Below are positions 8,839-17,951 of a stretch of 64,000 bases of DNA, in pieces. The number at the start of each line of letters is the position of its first letter. Position 1 is the first letter of the stretch. The translations under genes and the position numbers were made by a program. The DNA comes from Halomonas sp. UBA3074. GTDB lineage: Bacteria > Pseudomonadota > Gammaproteobacteria > Pseudomonadales > Halomonadaceae. The notes under the pieces were generated by a model that made no database searches, was not told where the DNA came from, and worked only from the letters and a program-made list of their open reading frames with translations. The stretch spans positions 73,110 to 137,109 of the forward strand of contig NZ_DFBS01000011.1 in the NCBI RefSeq assembly GCF_002366715.1. Reading direction: 5' to 3'.

Positions 8839-10620
8839 ATGCAAAAGCACTACAACAAGTCCAGTCTGACTGAGTTCAAACTGACTAGGTTCAAACTGAC
8901 AACCCTCGCCGCTGGTCTGTTACTGGCATCGGGGTCACTGTCAGCGCAGGAACAGGATGCCCGCGCCATTGCTGAACGCTTGGTCGACGAGCACTTCCAG
9001 AACTCAACCCTAAGCCGCGAAGAGCAGATCGAAGAGCTGATGTGGTTTGCCAAGGCAGCCGAGCCCTTTCGCGGTATGGATATCCAAACCGTCGCCGAAG
9101 GCCTCACCACTCACGTCTATGAAAGTGAAGTATTGGCGGAAGCCTTTAGTGAGCTGACCGGCATCAACCTGACCCACAACATCATCGGCGAAGGCGATGT
9201 CGTGGACACCATGCAGAACCAAATGCAGTCGGGTAACAGCATCTATGACGGCTTCGTCAACGATACTGACTCCATCGGTACGCATATCCGCTACGGCACG
9301 ACCATCAATATCTCTGAAGCGATGGAGAACGAGTGGGCCGATTACACCCTGCCCACGCTGGATCTGGATGACTTTATTGGCCTGCAATACGGCACCGGCC
9401 CGGATGGCAGTCTTTATCAGCTACCGACTCAGCAGTTCGCCAACCTTTACTGGTTCCGCTATGACTGGTTCCAGCGCGAAGACCTTCAGGAACAGTTTCG
9501 GGAAATCTACGGCTATGATTTAGGCGTACCCACCAACTGGACCGCTTATGAAGACATTGCCGAGTTCTTCACTGAGCATGTAGGCGAGATAGACGGCACC
9601 AAGATCTACGGCCATATGGATTACGGTCGTCGCGACCCGTCGCTAGGCTGGCGTTTCCATGACTCCTGGCTCTCTATGGCAGGTATGGGTAGCCCCGGCG
9701 TACCCTCTGGCAACCCCGTGGATGATTGGGGTATTCGTGTAAACGAAGATAGCCAGCCGGTAGGCGCCAGCGTCAGCCGTGGCGGTGCCACCAATTCACC
9801 GGCCTCTGTGTTCGCGATGCAGAAAGCCGTCGATTGGCTACAGGACTTTGCCCCCGAAGAAGCACAGGGCATGACCTTTGGTGAAGCAGGCCCCGTGCCA
9901 GCGCAAGGCCACATTGCTCAGCAGATCTTCTGGTACACCGCGTTTACCGCCGACATGACCGACCCTTCTGTGGCCGTGACCGACGATGAAGGCAACCCAC
10001 TGTGGCGCATGGCTCCTTCACCGACCGGCCCTTACTGGGAAGAAGGTATGAAAGTGGGCTATCAGGACGTAGGCGCATGGACCTTCTTTGACTCTACCCC
10101 CGAAGACCGCCGCACCGCGGCGTGGCTGTTTGGTCAGTTCACCGTGTCTAAAACCGTGTCTTTGGAAAAACTCATGCATGGTTTAACGCCGATTCGCGAA
10201 TCTGACATCTTCTCTGAGCAGATGACAGAAATGGCACCCAAGCTGGGTGGTTTGGTGGAATTCTACCGTAGCCCCAACGAGTCCAACTGGACGCCTACCG
10301 GTACCAACGTACCTGACTACCCACGCATGGCACCGCTGTGGTGGCAGAACCTTGCACCGGTCATGAGTGGTGAAGTGACGCCTCAGGAAGGACTCGACAA
10401 GCTGGCGGCAGACCTAGACAGCACCATGAATCGTCTGGCCCGCGCCAACGTGTTCGACAGCTACGCGCCAGTACTTAACGAAGAGCGCGACCCGCAGTAC
10501 TGGCTGGACCAGGACGGCGCCCCAAAACCCAAGCTGGATAACGAAATGCCGCAAGGCACCACCGTTCCTTACGATGAAATGATGGAAGCCTGGATGGAAG
10601 CTGGTACGCGCCAAGAGTAA
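8839..10620 (+). CDS. glpV: Glycerol ABC importer binding protein GlpV
   Basis: A 593-residue periplasmic binding protein, longer than typical CUT1 binding proteins but in the range of GlpV. A signal peptide covers about residues 1-36 (hydrophobic TTLAAGLLLASGSLSA, cleavage before QEQDARA). The mature sequence is acidic, as expected for a protein exposed to a saline periplasm. Solute-binding features include AFSELTGINLTHNIIGEGDV and the Trp- and Tyr-rich pocket segments NLYWFRYDWFQRE and IFWYTAFTADMTD. The start follows CGAGGTCACC. It closes the glpSTPQUV run after a 125-base gap. The signal peptide contains a small 15-bp tandem duplication, listed separately. Confidence 0.9.
   Translation: MQKHYNKSSLTEFKLTRFKLTTLAAGLLLASGSLSAQEQDARAIAERLVDEHFQNSTLSREEQIEELMWFAKAAEPFRGMDIQTVAEGLTTHVYESEVLAEAFSELTGINLTHNIIGEGDVVDTMQNQMQSGNSIYDGFVNDTDSIGTHIRYGTTINISEAMENEWADYTLPTLDLDDFIGLQYGTGPDGSLYQLPTQQFANLYWFRYDWFQREDLQEQFREIYGYDLGVPTNWTAYEDIAEFFTEHVGEIDGTKIYGHMDYGRRDPSLGWRFHDSWLSMAGMGSPGVPSGNPVDDWGIRVNEDSQPVGASVSRGGATNSPASVFAMQKAVDWLQDFAPEEAQGMTFGEAGPVPAQGHIAQQIFWYTAFTADMTDPSVAVTDDEGNPLWRMAPSPTGPYWEEGMKVGYQDVGAWTFFDSTPEDRRTAAWLFGQFTVSKTVSLEKLMHGLTPIRESDIFSEQMTEMAPKLGGLVEFYRSPNESNWTPTGTNVPDYPRMAPLWWQNLAPVMSGEVTPQEGLDKLAADLDSTMNRLARANVFDSYAPVLNEERDPQYWLDQDGAPKPKLDNEMPQGTTVPYDEMMEAWMEAGTRQE
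8866..8895 (+). repeat. 15-bp tandem duplication inside the GlpV signal peptide
   Basis: CTGACTGAGTTCAAA (8866-8880) is followed at once by CTGACTAGGTTCAAA (8881-8895), 13 of 15 bases identical. It duplicates the residues LTEFK as LTRFK in the hydrophilic n-region of the signal peptide and keeps the frame. Confidence 0.85.
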
Positions 10621-10652
10621 TCGAGCTTACCAGTAACGACGCGTCAAAACTT

Positions 10653-10678
10653 GCAGGGCGGGCTCAGGCTCGCCCTGC
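10653..10678 (+). other. Hairpin between glpV and glpD
   Basis: GCAGGGCG (10653-10660) pairs with CGCCCTGC (10671-10678) across a 10-base loop. There is no strong T run after it, so it is more likely an mRNA processing or partial-termination element that sets lower glpD expression, or protects the glpV 3' end, than a full terminator. Confidence 0.5.
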
Positions 10679-10761
10679 CAAGGGTTTCATTGGCGGTATG
10701 CCAGAGCTAAAGAGACGACACCCACTGCAACCGGGCTATTGATTGGTTAATTGGATCCGCT

Positions 10762-12405
10762 ATGAAACTGCGAAATCGAAATATTGAGAAGTTACCCACT
10801 GAAACCTTTGATGCCCTGATCATTGGCGGCGGTATCAATGGCGCGGCCACCGCAGCGGCACTGGCGGGTAAAGGCGCAAAAGTAGCCCTGATCGACCGTG
10901 GCGACTTCGCTGGCAGTACCAGCATGCACTCCTCCAACCTGGTATGGGGTGGCATTAAATACATGGAAAGCAAGGATTTTGCACTGGTTCGCAAACTGTG
11001 CAAAAGCCGCAATCACTTGATCAAAAGTTACCCTTCCACGGTTCAGGAAATTCGTTTCCTCACCACTATTTCAAAAGGTTTCCGCCACTCCCCTCGTTAC
11101 CTGTGGGCGGGCACCTGGCTTTACTGGCTGATGGGCAATGGCTTCACTAAGCTGCCCCGTCTGCTTTCACCCCATAAAATCAAGCAAGAAGAGCCCATCA
11201 TCGATATTGAAGGCGCGGTGGGCGGCTTCGAGTATTCCGACGCTTACCTTCACGATAATGATGCTCGGTTTGTCTTCAACTTTGTACGCCAAGCGCTTAA
11301 CTACGGGGCAATTGCTGCCAATTACGTCGAGTCGCTCGGCGCTGAGCGAAAAGGTGACCTTTGGGTCACCAAAGCACGTAACGTCATGGATGGAAGCACC
11401 TTTGATATTCGCGCCAAGGTGCTCATCAATGCGGCTGGTCCGTGGGTCGATCAACACAATGAGCTGACGGGGCAAAAAACCACCCATCACCACCTCTATT
11501 CCAAAGGTATTCACCTCATCGTTCCCCAATTGACCGATACACAGCGAGTGTTGGCGTTTTTTGCAGACGATGGTCGACTGTTCTTTGTAATCCCCATGGG
11601 CAACCGCACCTGCATTGGGACGACCGATACCCATATGGAACATCCAGAGGTGGAGGTCACCGCTGACGATATCGCCTTTGTGCTGGAAAACATCAATAAG
11701 CGCCTGACGCTGGCTAAACCGCTTACTCAGGACGACATCATCTCAACGCGCTGCGGTGTTCGGCCATTAGCCATCAAAGATAATCAGGGCAACGATCGCG
11801 ACTTCCTGCAGCTCTCGCGTAAGCACGTGGTCGATACCAACGCCGACAGCGCGCATATCAGTATCTTTGGTGGCAAGCTGACCGACTGCTTGAACGTAGG
11901 CGATGAGATTGCCGAAGAAATTAGCCAACTGGGCGTTAACCTGACAGACCCTAGCTTCCACTGGTACGGCGAGCCTCCCCACGCTGTTAAACAGCAGTTT
12001 ATGTATCAAGCCAAGCGCATGAACCTGGACGCCATGACGGCCTCAACCTCGACTGAACTGCTCTCCACACGGCTCTGGCGGCGCTATGCGGACCAGGCCA
12101 TTCAGATGTTGGAGAAAATTCGCCAGGACCCTGCCCAAGGTGAAATTCTAATTGAGGGCACCGAGTACATTCGCTGTGAGCTTGAGCATGCCCGTGATCA
12201 TGAAATGATCACTCAGCTTGAGGATTTTTTACGCCGCCGAGCCAAGGTCTCACTGGTCGTGCCCCACGAACAGCTACGCCATTCAAAGGGCTTAAAAGAG
12301 GCTTGCCGGGTGTTGTTTGGCGATGATGCCGATGAGCGTTTAAACGACTACTTCGAACATCACCGAGATACCTCGTTACCGTTTACGCCTGCGGCTAAGG
12401 GTTAA
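10762..12405 (+). CDS. glpD: Aerobic glycerol-3-phosphate dehydrogenase GlpD
   Basis: A 547-residue FAD-dependent dehydrogenase that oxidises glycerol-3-phosphate to dihydroxyacetone phosphate at the inner membrane and passes electrons to quinone. The N-terminal dinucleotide fold is visible (DALIIGGGINGAATA, then KVALIDRGDFAGSTS), with MHSSNLVWGGIKYMES typical of the family and the second FAD contact near ISIFGGKLTDCLN. It lies 141 bases after glpV on the same strand and may share its transcript or have its own promoter. Together with GlpK and GlpR it fixes the pathway identity of the whole locus. Annotation is firm. Confidence 0.96.
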   Translation: MKLRNRNIEKLPTETFDALIIGGGINGAATAAALAGKGAKVALIDRGDFAGSTSMHSSNLVWGGIKYMESKDFALVRKLCKSRNHLIKSYPSTVQEIRFLTTISKGFRHSPRYLWAGTWLYWLMGNGFTKLPRLLSPHKIKQEEPIIDIEGAVGGFEYSDAYLHDNDARFVFNFVRQALNYGAIAANYVESLGAERKGDLWVTKARNVMDGSTFDIRAKVLINAAGPWVDQHNELTGQKTTHHHLYSKGIHLIVPQLTDTQRVLAFFADDGRLFFVIPMGNRTCIGTTDTHMEHPEVEVTADDIAFVLENINKRLTLAKPLTQDDIISTRCGVRPLAIKDNQGNDRDFLQLSRKHVVDTNADSAHISIFGGKLTDCLNVGDEIAEEISQLGVNLTDPSFHWYGEPPHAVKQQFMYQAKRMNLDAMTASTSTELLSTRLWRRYADQAIQMLEKIRQDPAQGEILIEGTEYIRCELEHARDHEMITQLEDFLRRRAKVSLVVPHEQLRHSKGLKEACRVLFGDDADERLNDYFEHHRDTSLPFTPAAKG

Positions 12406-12429
12406 GCCTTTAAACCGTAATAAGTAAAA

Positions 12430-12455
12430 AGCCCCCTCAATTCAATGAGGGGGCT
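12430..12455. terminator. Bidirectional terminator between glpD and the convergent small gene
   Basis: AGCCCCCTCA (12430-12439) and TGAGGGGGCT (12446-12455) form a perfect 10-bp stem with a 6-base loop. The minus-strand reading ends in TTTTT; the plus-strand reading has a weaker AT-rich tail. Confidence 0.88.
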
Positions 12456-12482
12456 AATGGTTATTTAACCGCTTTAATTGTT

Positions 12483-12707
12483 CTACTCTTCATCTTCAAT
12501 ACGAAGTTGGGAGTCTCCCGCGAGCACTTCATCCCAGGCCTCTTCCAATGTGCAGCCTGAACGGCTATCCACTGTATCGATAACCTCAACTGCATGTTGC
12601 AGTGACTCACGGTTGCCCTTCAGCGCCACCACTAGCCTGGCAAGGTCTTGCTTACTGAAGGAGCTGGCGATGCTATTGGCTTGTTGGCTCAGTTCGATGC
12701 AGTTCAT
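12483..12707 (-). CDS. Small acidic protein of unknown function
   Basis: A 74-residue acidic, helical-looking protein (MNCIELSQQANSIASSFSKQ at the start, acidic tail LRIEDEE). A TGAGGTA ribosome site precedes the ATG and a terminator follows the stop, so I accept it as a real gene. I recognise no domain. It sits between glpD and glpK but on its own transcript, so a link to glycerol use is only positional. Confidence 0.65.
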   Translation of the reverse strand: MNCIELSQQANSIASSFSKQDLARLVVALKGNRESLQHAVEVIDTVDSRSGCTLEEAWDEVLAGDSQLRIEDEE

Positions 12708-13089
12708 TAGTAATACCTCATGGTATGGTCATCCGCTGCCAAACCGGTAATCGGTTGAAAGCAGCCATCTTAGTTAACGACGTATGGTGACGTTGCTACT
12801 CATGCTGGGCCGGGTAAGTGCCCAGTTCGGTAACTGCGAAACGGTCACAAGCGTTAAGACCTTCGCCTTTTAGCACTTGGGTAATACTGAAGCGCTATGG
12901 TTCTGTAGCAAGGATGAGGTGAGTAGTTCGGGATAACGAAACACCGCCCTGATCCATGACTTCACTATGGGTCACAGGCACAAAGCTAACAATGCGTCAT
13001 TGGCCGCAGGCAGGGTTGTAACTCGACTACATAACCGCGCAATAAGCGATAATGTTGTTAAAGACTTTCAAGAGGGGCGCTAAAAGCGC
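12708..13089. other. Gene-free interval between the small gene and the glpK terminator
   Basis: I find no convincing reading frame or RNA gene. A small inverted repeat CTGGGC/GCCCAG near 12806-12826 is the only structure seen. It contains the promoter region of the small minus-strand gene. Confidence 0.4.
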
Positions 13090-13124
13090 AAAAAAAGGGC
13101 GACCAGCTGGTTATTGGCCGCCCT
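13090..13124 (-). terminator. Rho-independent terminator of glpK
   Basis: On the minus strand a 10-bp stem (13115-13124 with 13096-13105, one G-U pair) and 9-base loop are followed by seven Ts. It lies about 80 bases past the glpK stop. Confidence 0.9.
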
Positions 13125-13204
13125 ATCATAAGACACGTTGCGTTATTTAATAGTAGGCTTAAGTCGTGAGGCGTCGTTTTAAGACATAGCCTTAAGGCAA
13201 CGTT

Positions 13205-14701
13205 TTAAGAGCCCTGGTCGTGGGAGCGAACCCGGGAAACCGCATCCAGCCAACCTTGATAAAGCTGCTCGCGCGTGGTCTCTTCCATGGTGGGCACAAA
13301 GCTCTTCTCGCAACGCCACAGCTGTTCAATCTCTTCCAAGGTCTGATACCAACCCAAGCGCAGCCCGGCCAGGTAGGCTGCACCCAGCGCCGTGGTTTCC
13401 AGTATGGTGGGGCGATCTACCTGTACACCGAGCATGTCGGCCAGAAACTGCATCACCCAGCTGTTCTTCACCATGCCGCCATCGACACGTAGCGTGCCGG
13501 GAGGTGCCTCCATGTCATCGTTCATGCAGTGCTGCAAGTCGCGGGTTTGATAGCACACGGCCTGCAGTCCGGCGGCGACAATTTCCGCAATGCCGGTATC
13601 CCGGGTCAAGCCAAAAATCGCTCCTCGCGCTTTGGGATCCCAGTGCGGCGCGCCCAAACCAGTGAACGCAGGTACCAAGTAAACGCTGTGGCCGCTCCGC
13701 GTTTCCCGAGCCAGTGCTTCGGTTTCCGAGGCATCGGCAAACAGATTGAGTCCGTCGCGCAGCCACTGCACCGTTGCCCCTGCCACGAAAATACTGCCTT
13801 CCATTGCATACGTCGGCTTACCATTCAGGCGGTAGCCGATGGTGGTCAATAGGCGGTTGCGTGACAGTGACGGCGTCTCACCGGTATTGACGATCATGAA
13901 ACAGCCGGTGCCATAGGTACTCTTGCCCATGCCTGGCTGAAAACACGCCTGCCCGACCAAAGCAGCCTGCTGGTCCCCTGCCACCCCAGCGATGGGTAGG
14001 GGTGCGCCAAGCCAGTGCGCCTCGGTGGTGCCGAAATCATCGCTGGAGTCTTTCACTTCGGGCAGTAGGTTGCCGGGAATATTGAACAGCGCTAGCAGCT
14101 CGTCGTCCCACTCCTGAGTATGAATATTGAACAGTGCCGTGCGTGACGCATTCGTAGCATCGGTGACATGCTGTTGGCCGCCGGTCAATCGCCAGATCAG
14201 GAAGCTGTCGACAGTGCCGAAGGCCAGCTCTCCCCGTTCGGCGCGCTCCCGTGCGCTCTCGACATTATCCAGAATCCAGGCAAGTTTGGTCGCTGAGAAG
14301 TAGGGATCAATCAGCAGGCCGGTCTTGGCTTGAACGACCTCGGTGTGGCCTTTATCCCGCAGCGCCTGACACAAATCCGAGGTACGGCGATCCTGCCAGA
14401 CAATGGCGTTATAAAGTGGTTTGCCGGTCGCCCGGTCCCATAACAGGGTAGTTTCTCGCTGATTGGTAATACCGATCCCAGCAATCTGTTCTGGCGTAAC
14501 GTCAGCATTAGCCATCACATCACGGCAGGTGGCCACCACCGTTTCCCAGATATCTTCTGGGTCGTGCTCGATCCAGCCATCATGCGGAAAGTGCTGGGTA
14601 AACTCCTGCTGGGCAACGGCAGCCACTTGACCCTGGCGGTCGAAGAGAATGGCGCGTGAGCTGGTGGTACCCTGATCGATGGCAAGTATATAAGAGGACA
14701 T
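13205..14701 (-). CDS. glpK: Glycerol kinase GlpK
   Basis: A 498-residue FGGY-family kinase that phosphorylates glycerol to sn-glycerol-3-phosphate with ATP. Family features are clear: [18 protein letters not shown] at the N-terminus, [44 protein letters not shown] and [17 protein letters not shown]. Length is standard. It is transcribed toward glpD and ends in its own terminator. The ribosome site before ATG is weak (GCGAACTCG). Two CTTTCG elements 20 bases apart lie in the 121 bases between it and glpR. Its presence suggests that free glycerol is one substrate handled by this locus. Confidence 0.97.
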   Translation of the reverse strand: MSSYILAIDQGTTSSRAILFDRQGQVAAVAQQEFTQHFPHDGWIEHDPEDIWETVVATCRDVMANADVTPEQIAGIGITNQRETTLLWDRATGKPLYNAIVWQDRRTSDLCQALRDKGHTEVVQAKTGLLIDPYFSATKLAWILDNVESARERAERGELAFGTVDSFLIWRLTGGQQHVTDATNASRTALFNIHTQEWDDELLALFNIPGNLLPEVKDSSDDFGTTEAHWLGAPLPIAGVAGDQQAALVGQACFQPGMGKSTYGTGCFMIVNTGETPSLSRNRLLTTIGYRLNGKPTYAMEGSIFVAGATVQWLRDGLNLFADASETEALARETRSGHSVYLVPAFTGLGAPHWDPKARGAIFGLTRDTGIAEIVAAGLQAVCYQTRDLQHCMNDDMEAPPGTLRVDGGMVKNSWVMQFLADMLGVQVDRPTILETTALGAAYLAGLRLGWYQTLEEIEQLWRCEKSFVPTMEETTREQLYQGWLDAVSRVRSHDQGS

Positions 14702-14725
14702 ATCGAGTTCGCTTTGTTGTAGTGT

Positions 14726-14751
14726 CTTTCGATTTTGTTTAATTGCTTTCG
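14726..14751. promoter_or_regulatory. Candidate GlpR half-sites in the glpR-glpK gap
   Basis: CTTTCG occurs at 14726-14731 and 14746-14751, exactly 20 bases apart (two helical turns), each followed by an AT-rich run. The same hexamer forms the arms of the palindrome before glpS. Read toward glpK these are CGAAAG boxes just upstream of its start. Confidence 0.4.
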
Positions 14752-14822
14752 CTTTATTATGTTTTAAGGCTACTCCAGCCGCTCGAAATGCTCAAGGATG
14801 AAACTGCCCAGGAAGCGCTTGC

Positions 14823-15581
14823 CTATGCGATATGCAATGCCACGTCGTGCTGGGTCAGCAAACGCTGAATTGCTTCAGGCGGTTTGCGATCGGTGAACAA
14901 TGCATCCAACTGCTCCAAGTTGCCCTGACGAACCACCGGGTTACGGTGAAACTTGGAGTAGTCTGCGGCTAAGTAGATACGCCGCGAGTTGGCAATAATT
15001 GCTTGAGCGACGCGCACTTCCTGGTAATCGAATTCCAGTAGCGAACCATCCTCGTCAATACCGCTGATACCGATAATGCCGTAATCCACTTTAAACTGAT
15101 TGATAAAGTCGATAGTGGCTTCGCCAATGATCCCGCCATCACGCGAGCGTACCTGCCCCCCGGCGATGATCACGGTAAAATCTTCTTTATGCTGCAGTAT
15201 GGCGGCCACATTGAGGTTATTGGTGATGATCTCGAGCCCTTGATGCTCCAACAGCGCATGAGCAATCACTTCGTTGCTGGTCCCGATGTTGATGAACAGC
15301 GAAGCGTGGTTGGGGATGTGCTGTGCCAAACAGCGGGCAATACGCTCTTTCTCTTCCAGGTGGAGCGTCTTGCGTGTGCTATAGGCGGTATTGACGGTGC
15401 TCGATTCGATGCCAACGCCGCCATGCACACGGCGCACCCGCCCTTCGTCAGCCAGCGTGTTCAAATCACGGCGAATGGTTTGCGGCGTCACCGCAAAGTG
15501 GTCAGTGAGCTGTTCGATACTCATATAGCCGTGCTGGCGAACTAGCTCGACAATGGCATCCTGGCGAAATTGTTGATTCAT
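14823..15581 (-). CDS. glpR: DeoR-family glycerol-3-phosphate repressor GlpR
   Basis: A 252-residue DeoR-type regulator. The N-terminal winged helix-turn-helix is typical (RQDAIVELVRQHGYMSIEQL, then VTPQTIRRDLNTLADEGRVR and RVHGG), followed by the effector domain with INIGTSNEVIAHALL and VDYGIIGISGIDEDGSLLEFD. In this family glycerol-3-phosphate binding to the C-terminal domain releases DNA. It lies upstream of glpK on the same strand with a 121-base gap, so both might be co-transcribed or separately initiated. Candidate operators are listed at 4378, 14726 and 15636. Confidence 0.93.
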   Translation of the reverse strand: MNQQFRQDAIVELVRQHGYMSIEQLTDHFAVTPQTIRRDLNTLADEGRVRRVHGGVGIESSTVNTAYSTRKTLHLEEKERIARCLAQHIPNHASLFINIGTSNEVIAHALLEHQGLEIITNNLNVAAILQHKEDFTVIIAGGQVRSRDGGIIGEATIDFINQFKVDYGIIGISGIDEDGSLLEFDYQEVRVAQAIIANSRRIYLAADYSKFHRNPVVRQGNLEQLDALFTDRKPPEAIQRLLTQHDVALHIA

Positions 15582-15635
15582 AAGCCCGGCCTGTTCGATT
15601 TTTATTGGTTTCTGAACGTATTAGGGTAGCAAAAT

Positions 15636-15643
15636 TTTCGAAA
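15636..15643. promoter_or_regulatory. Short palindrome before glpR
   Basis: TTTCGAAA, 55 bases upstream of glpR, shares TTTCG with the other candidate GlpR sites and could serve autoregulation. Eight bases is too short to be confident. Confidence 0.25.
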
Positions 15644-15707
15644 TCTAATAGCTCTCATCAAGTGCTACATTTCCATCACACCGACAGGCCGAACCGTTAG
15701 TCGTCTT

Positions 15708-17615
15708 CTAAAGCGGCCATACCAAAAGAATCAGCGGAATCGCGACCGCCAATACCACCAATGAAAGCGGTAACCCCAATTTCCAGTAATCGCCAAACCG
15801 GTAGCCGCCAGGCCCCAGCACCAGCGTATTCGACTGATGTCCGATCGGCGTCAAGAAGGCACAGGACGCACTTACAGCCACCACCATCAGGAACGGGTCG
15901 AGCGAGACATCGAACCCATTGGCTAGGCTTACCGCGATCGGCGCCATCAGCAGAGCTGCCGCCGCGTTATTGACCACGTTCGAGAGCAACATGGAGAGCA
16001 GAAACAGCCCCACCATCGTAATCACGACCGGCCAATCACTGCCAAAGCGTAGCAGTGCATCGGCAATCAGGTCGGCGCCACCACTGGTTTCCAACGCCTC
16101 CCCAACGGGTATCATGGCGGCCAGCAGCACGATCACAGGGCCATCGATGGCTTGATACCCTTCGCGCAATGGCAATACGCCAATCAGTAACGAAATCAGC
16201 GCTGCCGTGCTCATGGCTACGGCGGCGGGCAGAAGATCAAACAACATGGCAATGATCGCCAGGGCAAATATCGCCACCGACATCACAAGCTTACGCGGCT
16301 GACCAAGATGCAGTTCACGGCTTGCTAGCGGCAAACAGCCCAGTGAAGCCAAACTCTCTGAAATCTCGTTCTCACTGCCCTGAAGCAACAATACATCGCC
16401 ATTCTTGAAGCGGATATCGCGCAGACGCTGCTTCAAGCGCCCCCCATCGCGGGCAACAGCGACCAGGTGGAGGCCAAACTGATGGTTCAAGCGTAGTTGG
16501 CGTACGCTACGGTTGATCATCATGGAGTCATTACGAATGACGGCTTCAATCAGTTGCAGGCCCTCGGTATCGACGGGCTGATGATCCTGCGCTGCCGCTT
16601 TGTTTTTATCGGCATTCGCTTCACCATCGGCGGTAGGCTCTACGTCTGGTGCCTCCTCTTCGAGTTCGGCAATGGCGCTCAGCCCCACTTTGTCTTCCAG
16701 CAGCTGGAGTTCGTCGGGCCCTGCTTCCAAGAGAAGAATGTCGCCCTCTTCCAGTGCACCGTGAAAGTTATAGCCAGCTCGACGATTATCATCGCGAACG
16801 ACCGCTAGCACGGGAATGGTCTCGTCCAGCTCGTCGCGCAATTGTTGTAACGTTAACCCTTTGGCTTTTGACTCTTCCCCTACCTTCAATTCCACCAAAT
16901 AGTTGGCGGTATCGAACATTTCATCAGTAGAAGCTTGGCCGCTGCGCTTGGGCGTCAGGCGCCAGCCGACCAGCACGATAAACGCAAGCCCCGCCAACGC
17001 CACCGCGATGCCAACGGGCGAAAAGCTGAACATGCTGAACGCATCGCCAGTCACATCACGCCGGTAGCTGGAGATAATGATATTCGGCGGTGTGCCTATT
17101 AACGTGGTCAGGCCGCCAAGCAATGACCCGAAGGCCAGCGGCATTAACAGTAAAGAAGGTGACGTGTTGTGTTCACGGGCCAACCGCATCGCTACCGGCA
17201 GTAGCAGCGCTAAGGCGCCCACATTATTCATAATTCCCGACAGCAGAACGACGGTACCCACTAATACCAGCAGTTGCAGCAGTAGGTTTTCACCCACTTT
17301 GAGTACTTGGTGGGCGATGATATCCACCACTCCGGAGCGTTCGAAACCGCGGCTAAGCACCAGCACCGCAGCAACGGTGATCACCGCTGGATGACCGAAA
17401 CCGGTGAAGGCGTCTTCGGCTGGCACCAGCCCAAGCATGACCGAGCCCAGCAAGGCGGCCAATGCAACCAAGTCGTAGCGAAATCGCCCCCATATAAACG
17501 CGACGAGGGTCAGTCCAAGCACAATAAACACCAACGTACTCGGTGTTAACACCAACCAACCTAGGCCTAACGTGTCCATGCTAAGGTTTTCACCCACTAT
17601 GTTCTCAACCGACAT
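15708..17615 (-). CDS. SLC13-family permease with TrkA-C domains
   Basis: A 635-residue membrane protein of the SLC13/DASS (citrate or sulfate permease-like) type. It has about five N-terminal helices, an MNNVGALALLLPVAMRLARE motif and IGTPPNIIISSYR (the family substrate-loop motif), then two soluble RCK/TrkA-C-like domains (about residues 190-430), then a second membrane half repeating the pattern with SNVVNNAAAALLMAPIAVSL and GHQSNTLVLGPGGYRFGDYW. It probably imports an anion such as sulfate or a dicarboxylate with Na+; the substrate cannot be read from sequence. The start at 17615 follows TAGGAAAAGG; the open frame extends 18 codons further. Confidence 0.85.
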   Translation of the reverse strand: MSVENIVGENLSMDTLGLGWLVLTPSTLVFIVLGLTLVAFIWGRFRYDLVALAALLGSVMLGLVPAEDAFTGFGHPAVITVAAVLVLSRGFERSGVVDIIAHQVLKVGENLLLQLLVLVGTVVLLSGIMNNVGALALLLPVAMRLAREHNTSPSLLLMPLAFGSLLGGLTTLIGTPPNIIISSYRRDVTGDAFSMFSFSPVGIAVALAGLAFIVLVGWRLTPKRSGQASTDEMFDTANYLVELKVGEESKAKGLTLQQLRDELDETIPVLAVVRDDNRRAGYNFHGALEEGDILLLEAGPDELQLLEDKVGLSAIAELEEEAPDVEPTADGEANADKNKAAAQDHQPVDTEGLQLIEAVIRNDSMMINRSVRQLRLNHQFGLHLVAVARDGGRLKQRLRDIRFKNGDVLLLQGSENEISESLASLGCLPLASRELHLGQPRKLVMSVAIFALAIIAMLFDLLPAAVAMSTAALISLLIGVLPLREGYQAIDGPVIVLLAAMIPVGEALETSGGADLIADALLRFGSDWPVVITMVGLFLLSMLLSNVVNNAAAALLMAPIAVSLANGFDVSLDPFLMVVAVSASCAFLTPIGHQSNTLVLGPGGYRFGDYWKLGLPLSLVVLAVAIPLILLVWPL

Positions 17616-17714
17616 CCTTTTCCTACTTCCTTGCCACCGCTTGCTAGCGACAGCACACGATCGATCCACGCACCCTTTTCAGCATGGCTATTTCTTACGC
17701 ACATTAGACGTTTA

Positions 17715-17730
17715 CTATACATACGTATAG
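17715..17730. promoter_or_regulatory. Inverted repeat upstream of the SLC13 permease gene
   Basis: CTATAC-ATAC-GTATAG, perfect 6-bp arms, 100 bases before the permease start. A possible operator; the binding protein is unknown. Confidence 0.25.
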
Positions 17731-17772
17731 ACCCTGCATACGCTAAACGCATAAATACATAACTTTAAAAGC

Positions 17773-17797
17773 AAAAAAGCTCGGCGAAGCCGAGCTT
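17773..17797 (-). terminator. Rho-independent terminator of the quinone oxidoreductase gene
   Basis: A perfect 9-bp stem (AAGCTCGGC, GAA loop, GCCGAGCTT at 17777-17797) followed on the minus strand by six Ts. Confidence 0.88.
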
Positions 17798-17951
17798 TGA
17801 CGATTGCCATGATGGCGTCAGCAGTACTGGCCCAGTGCGTAGGCATTCCACCCAGGCCAGCTTGTAGATATTGTCACAAGCGCTGATAGCCGAATGCGCC
17901 TGCTAAGGACGTACGGGAAGGTAGACGGCGTATGCCGACCTAAAATAGTAA

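Noticed and set aside
11167..11643. 158-codon minus-strand frame inside glpD
   Set aside because: Shadow frame of glpD without start signal.
12708..13204. Possible tRNA or small RNA gene
   Set aside because: I could not fold a cloverleaf or find a promoter-hairpin pair other than the glpK terminator.
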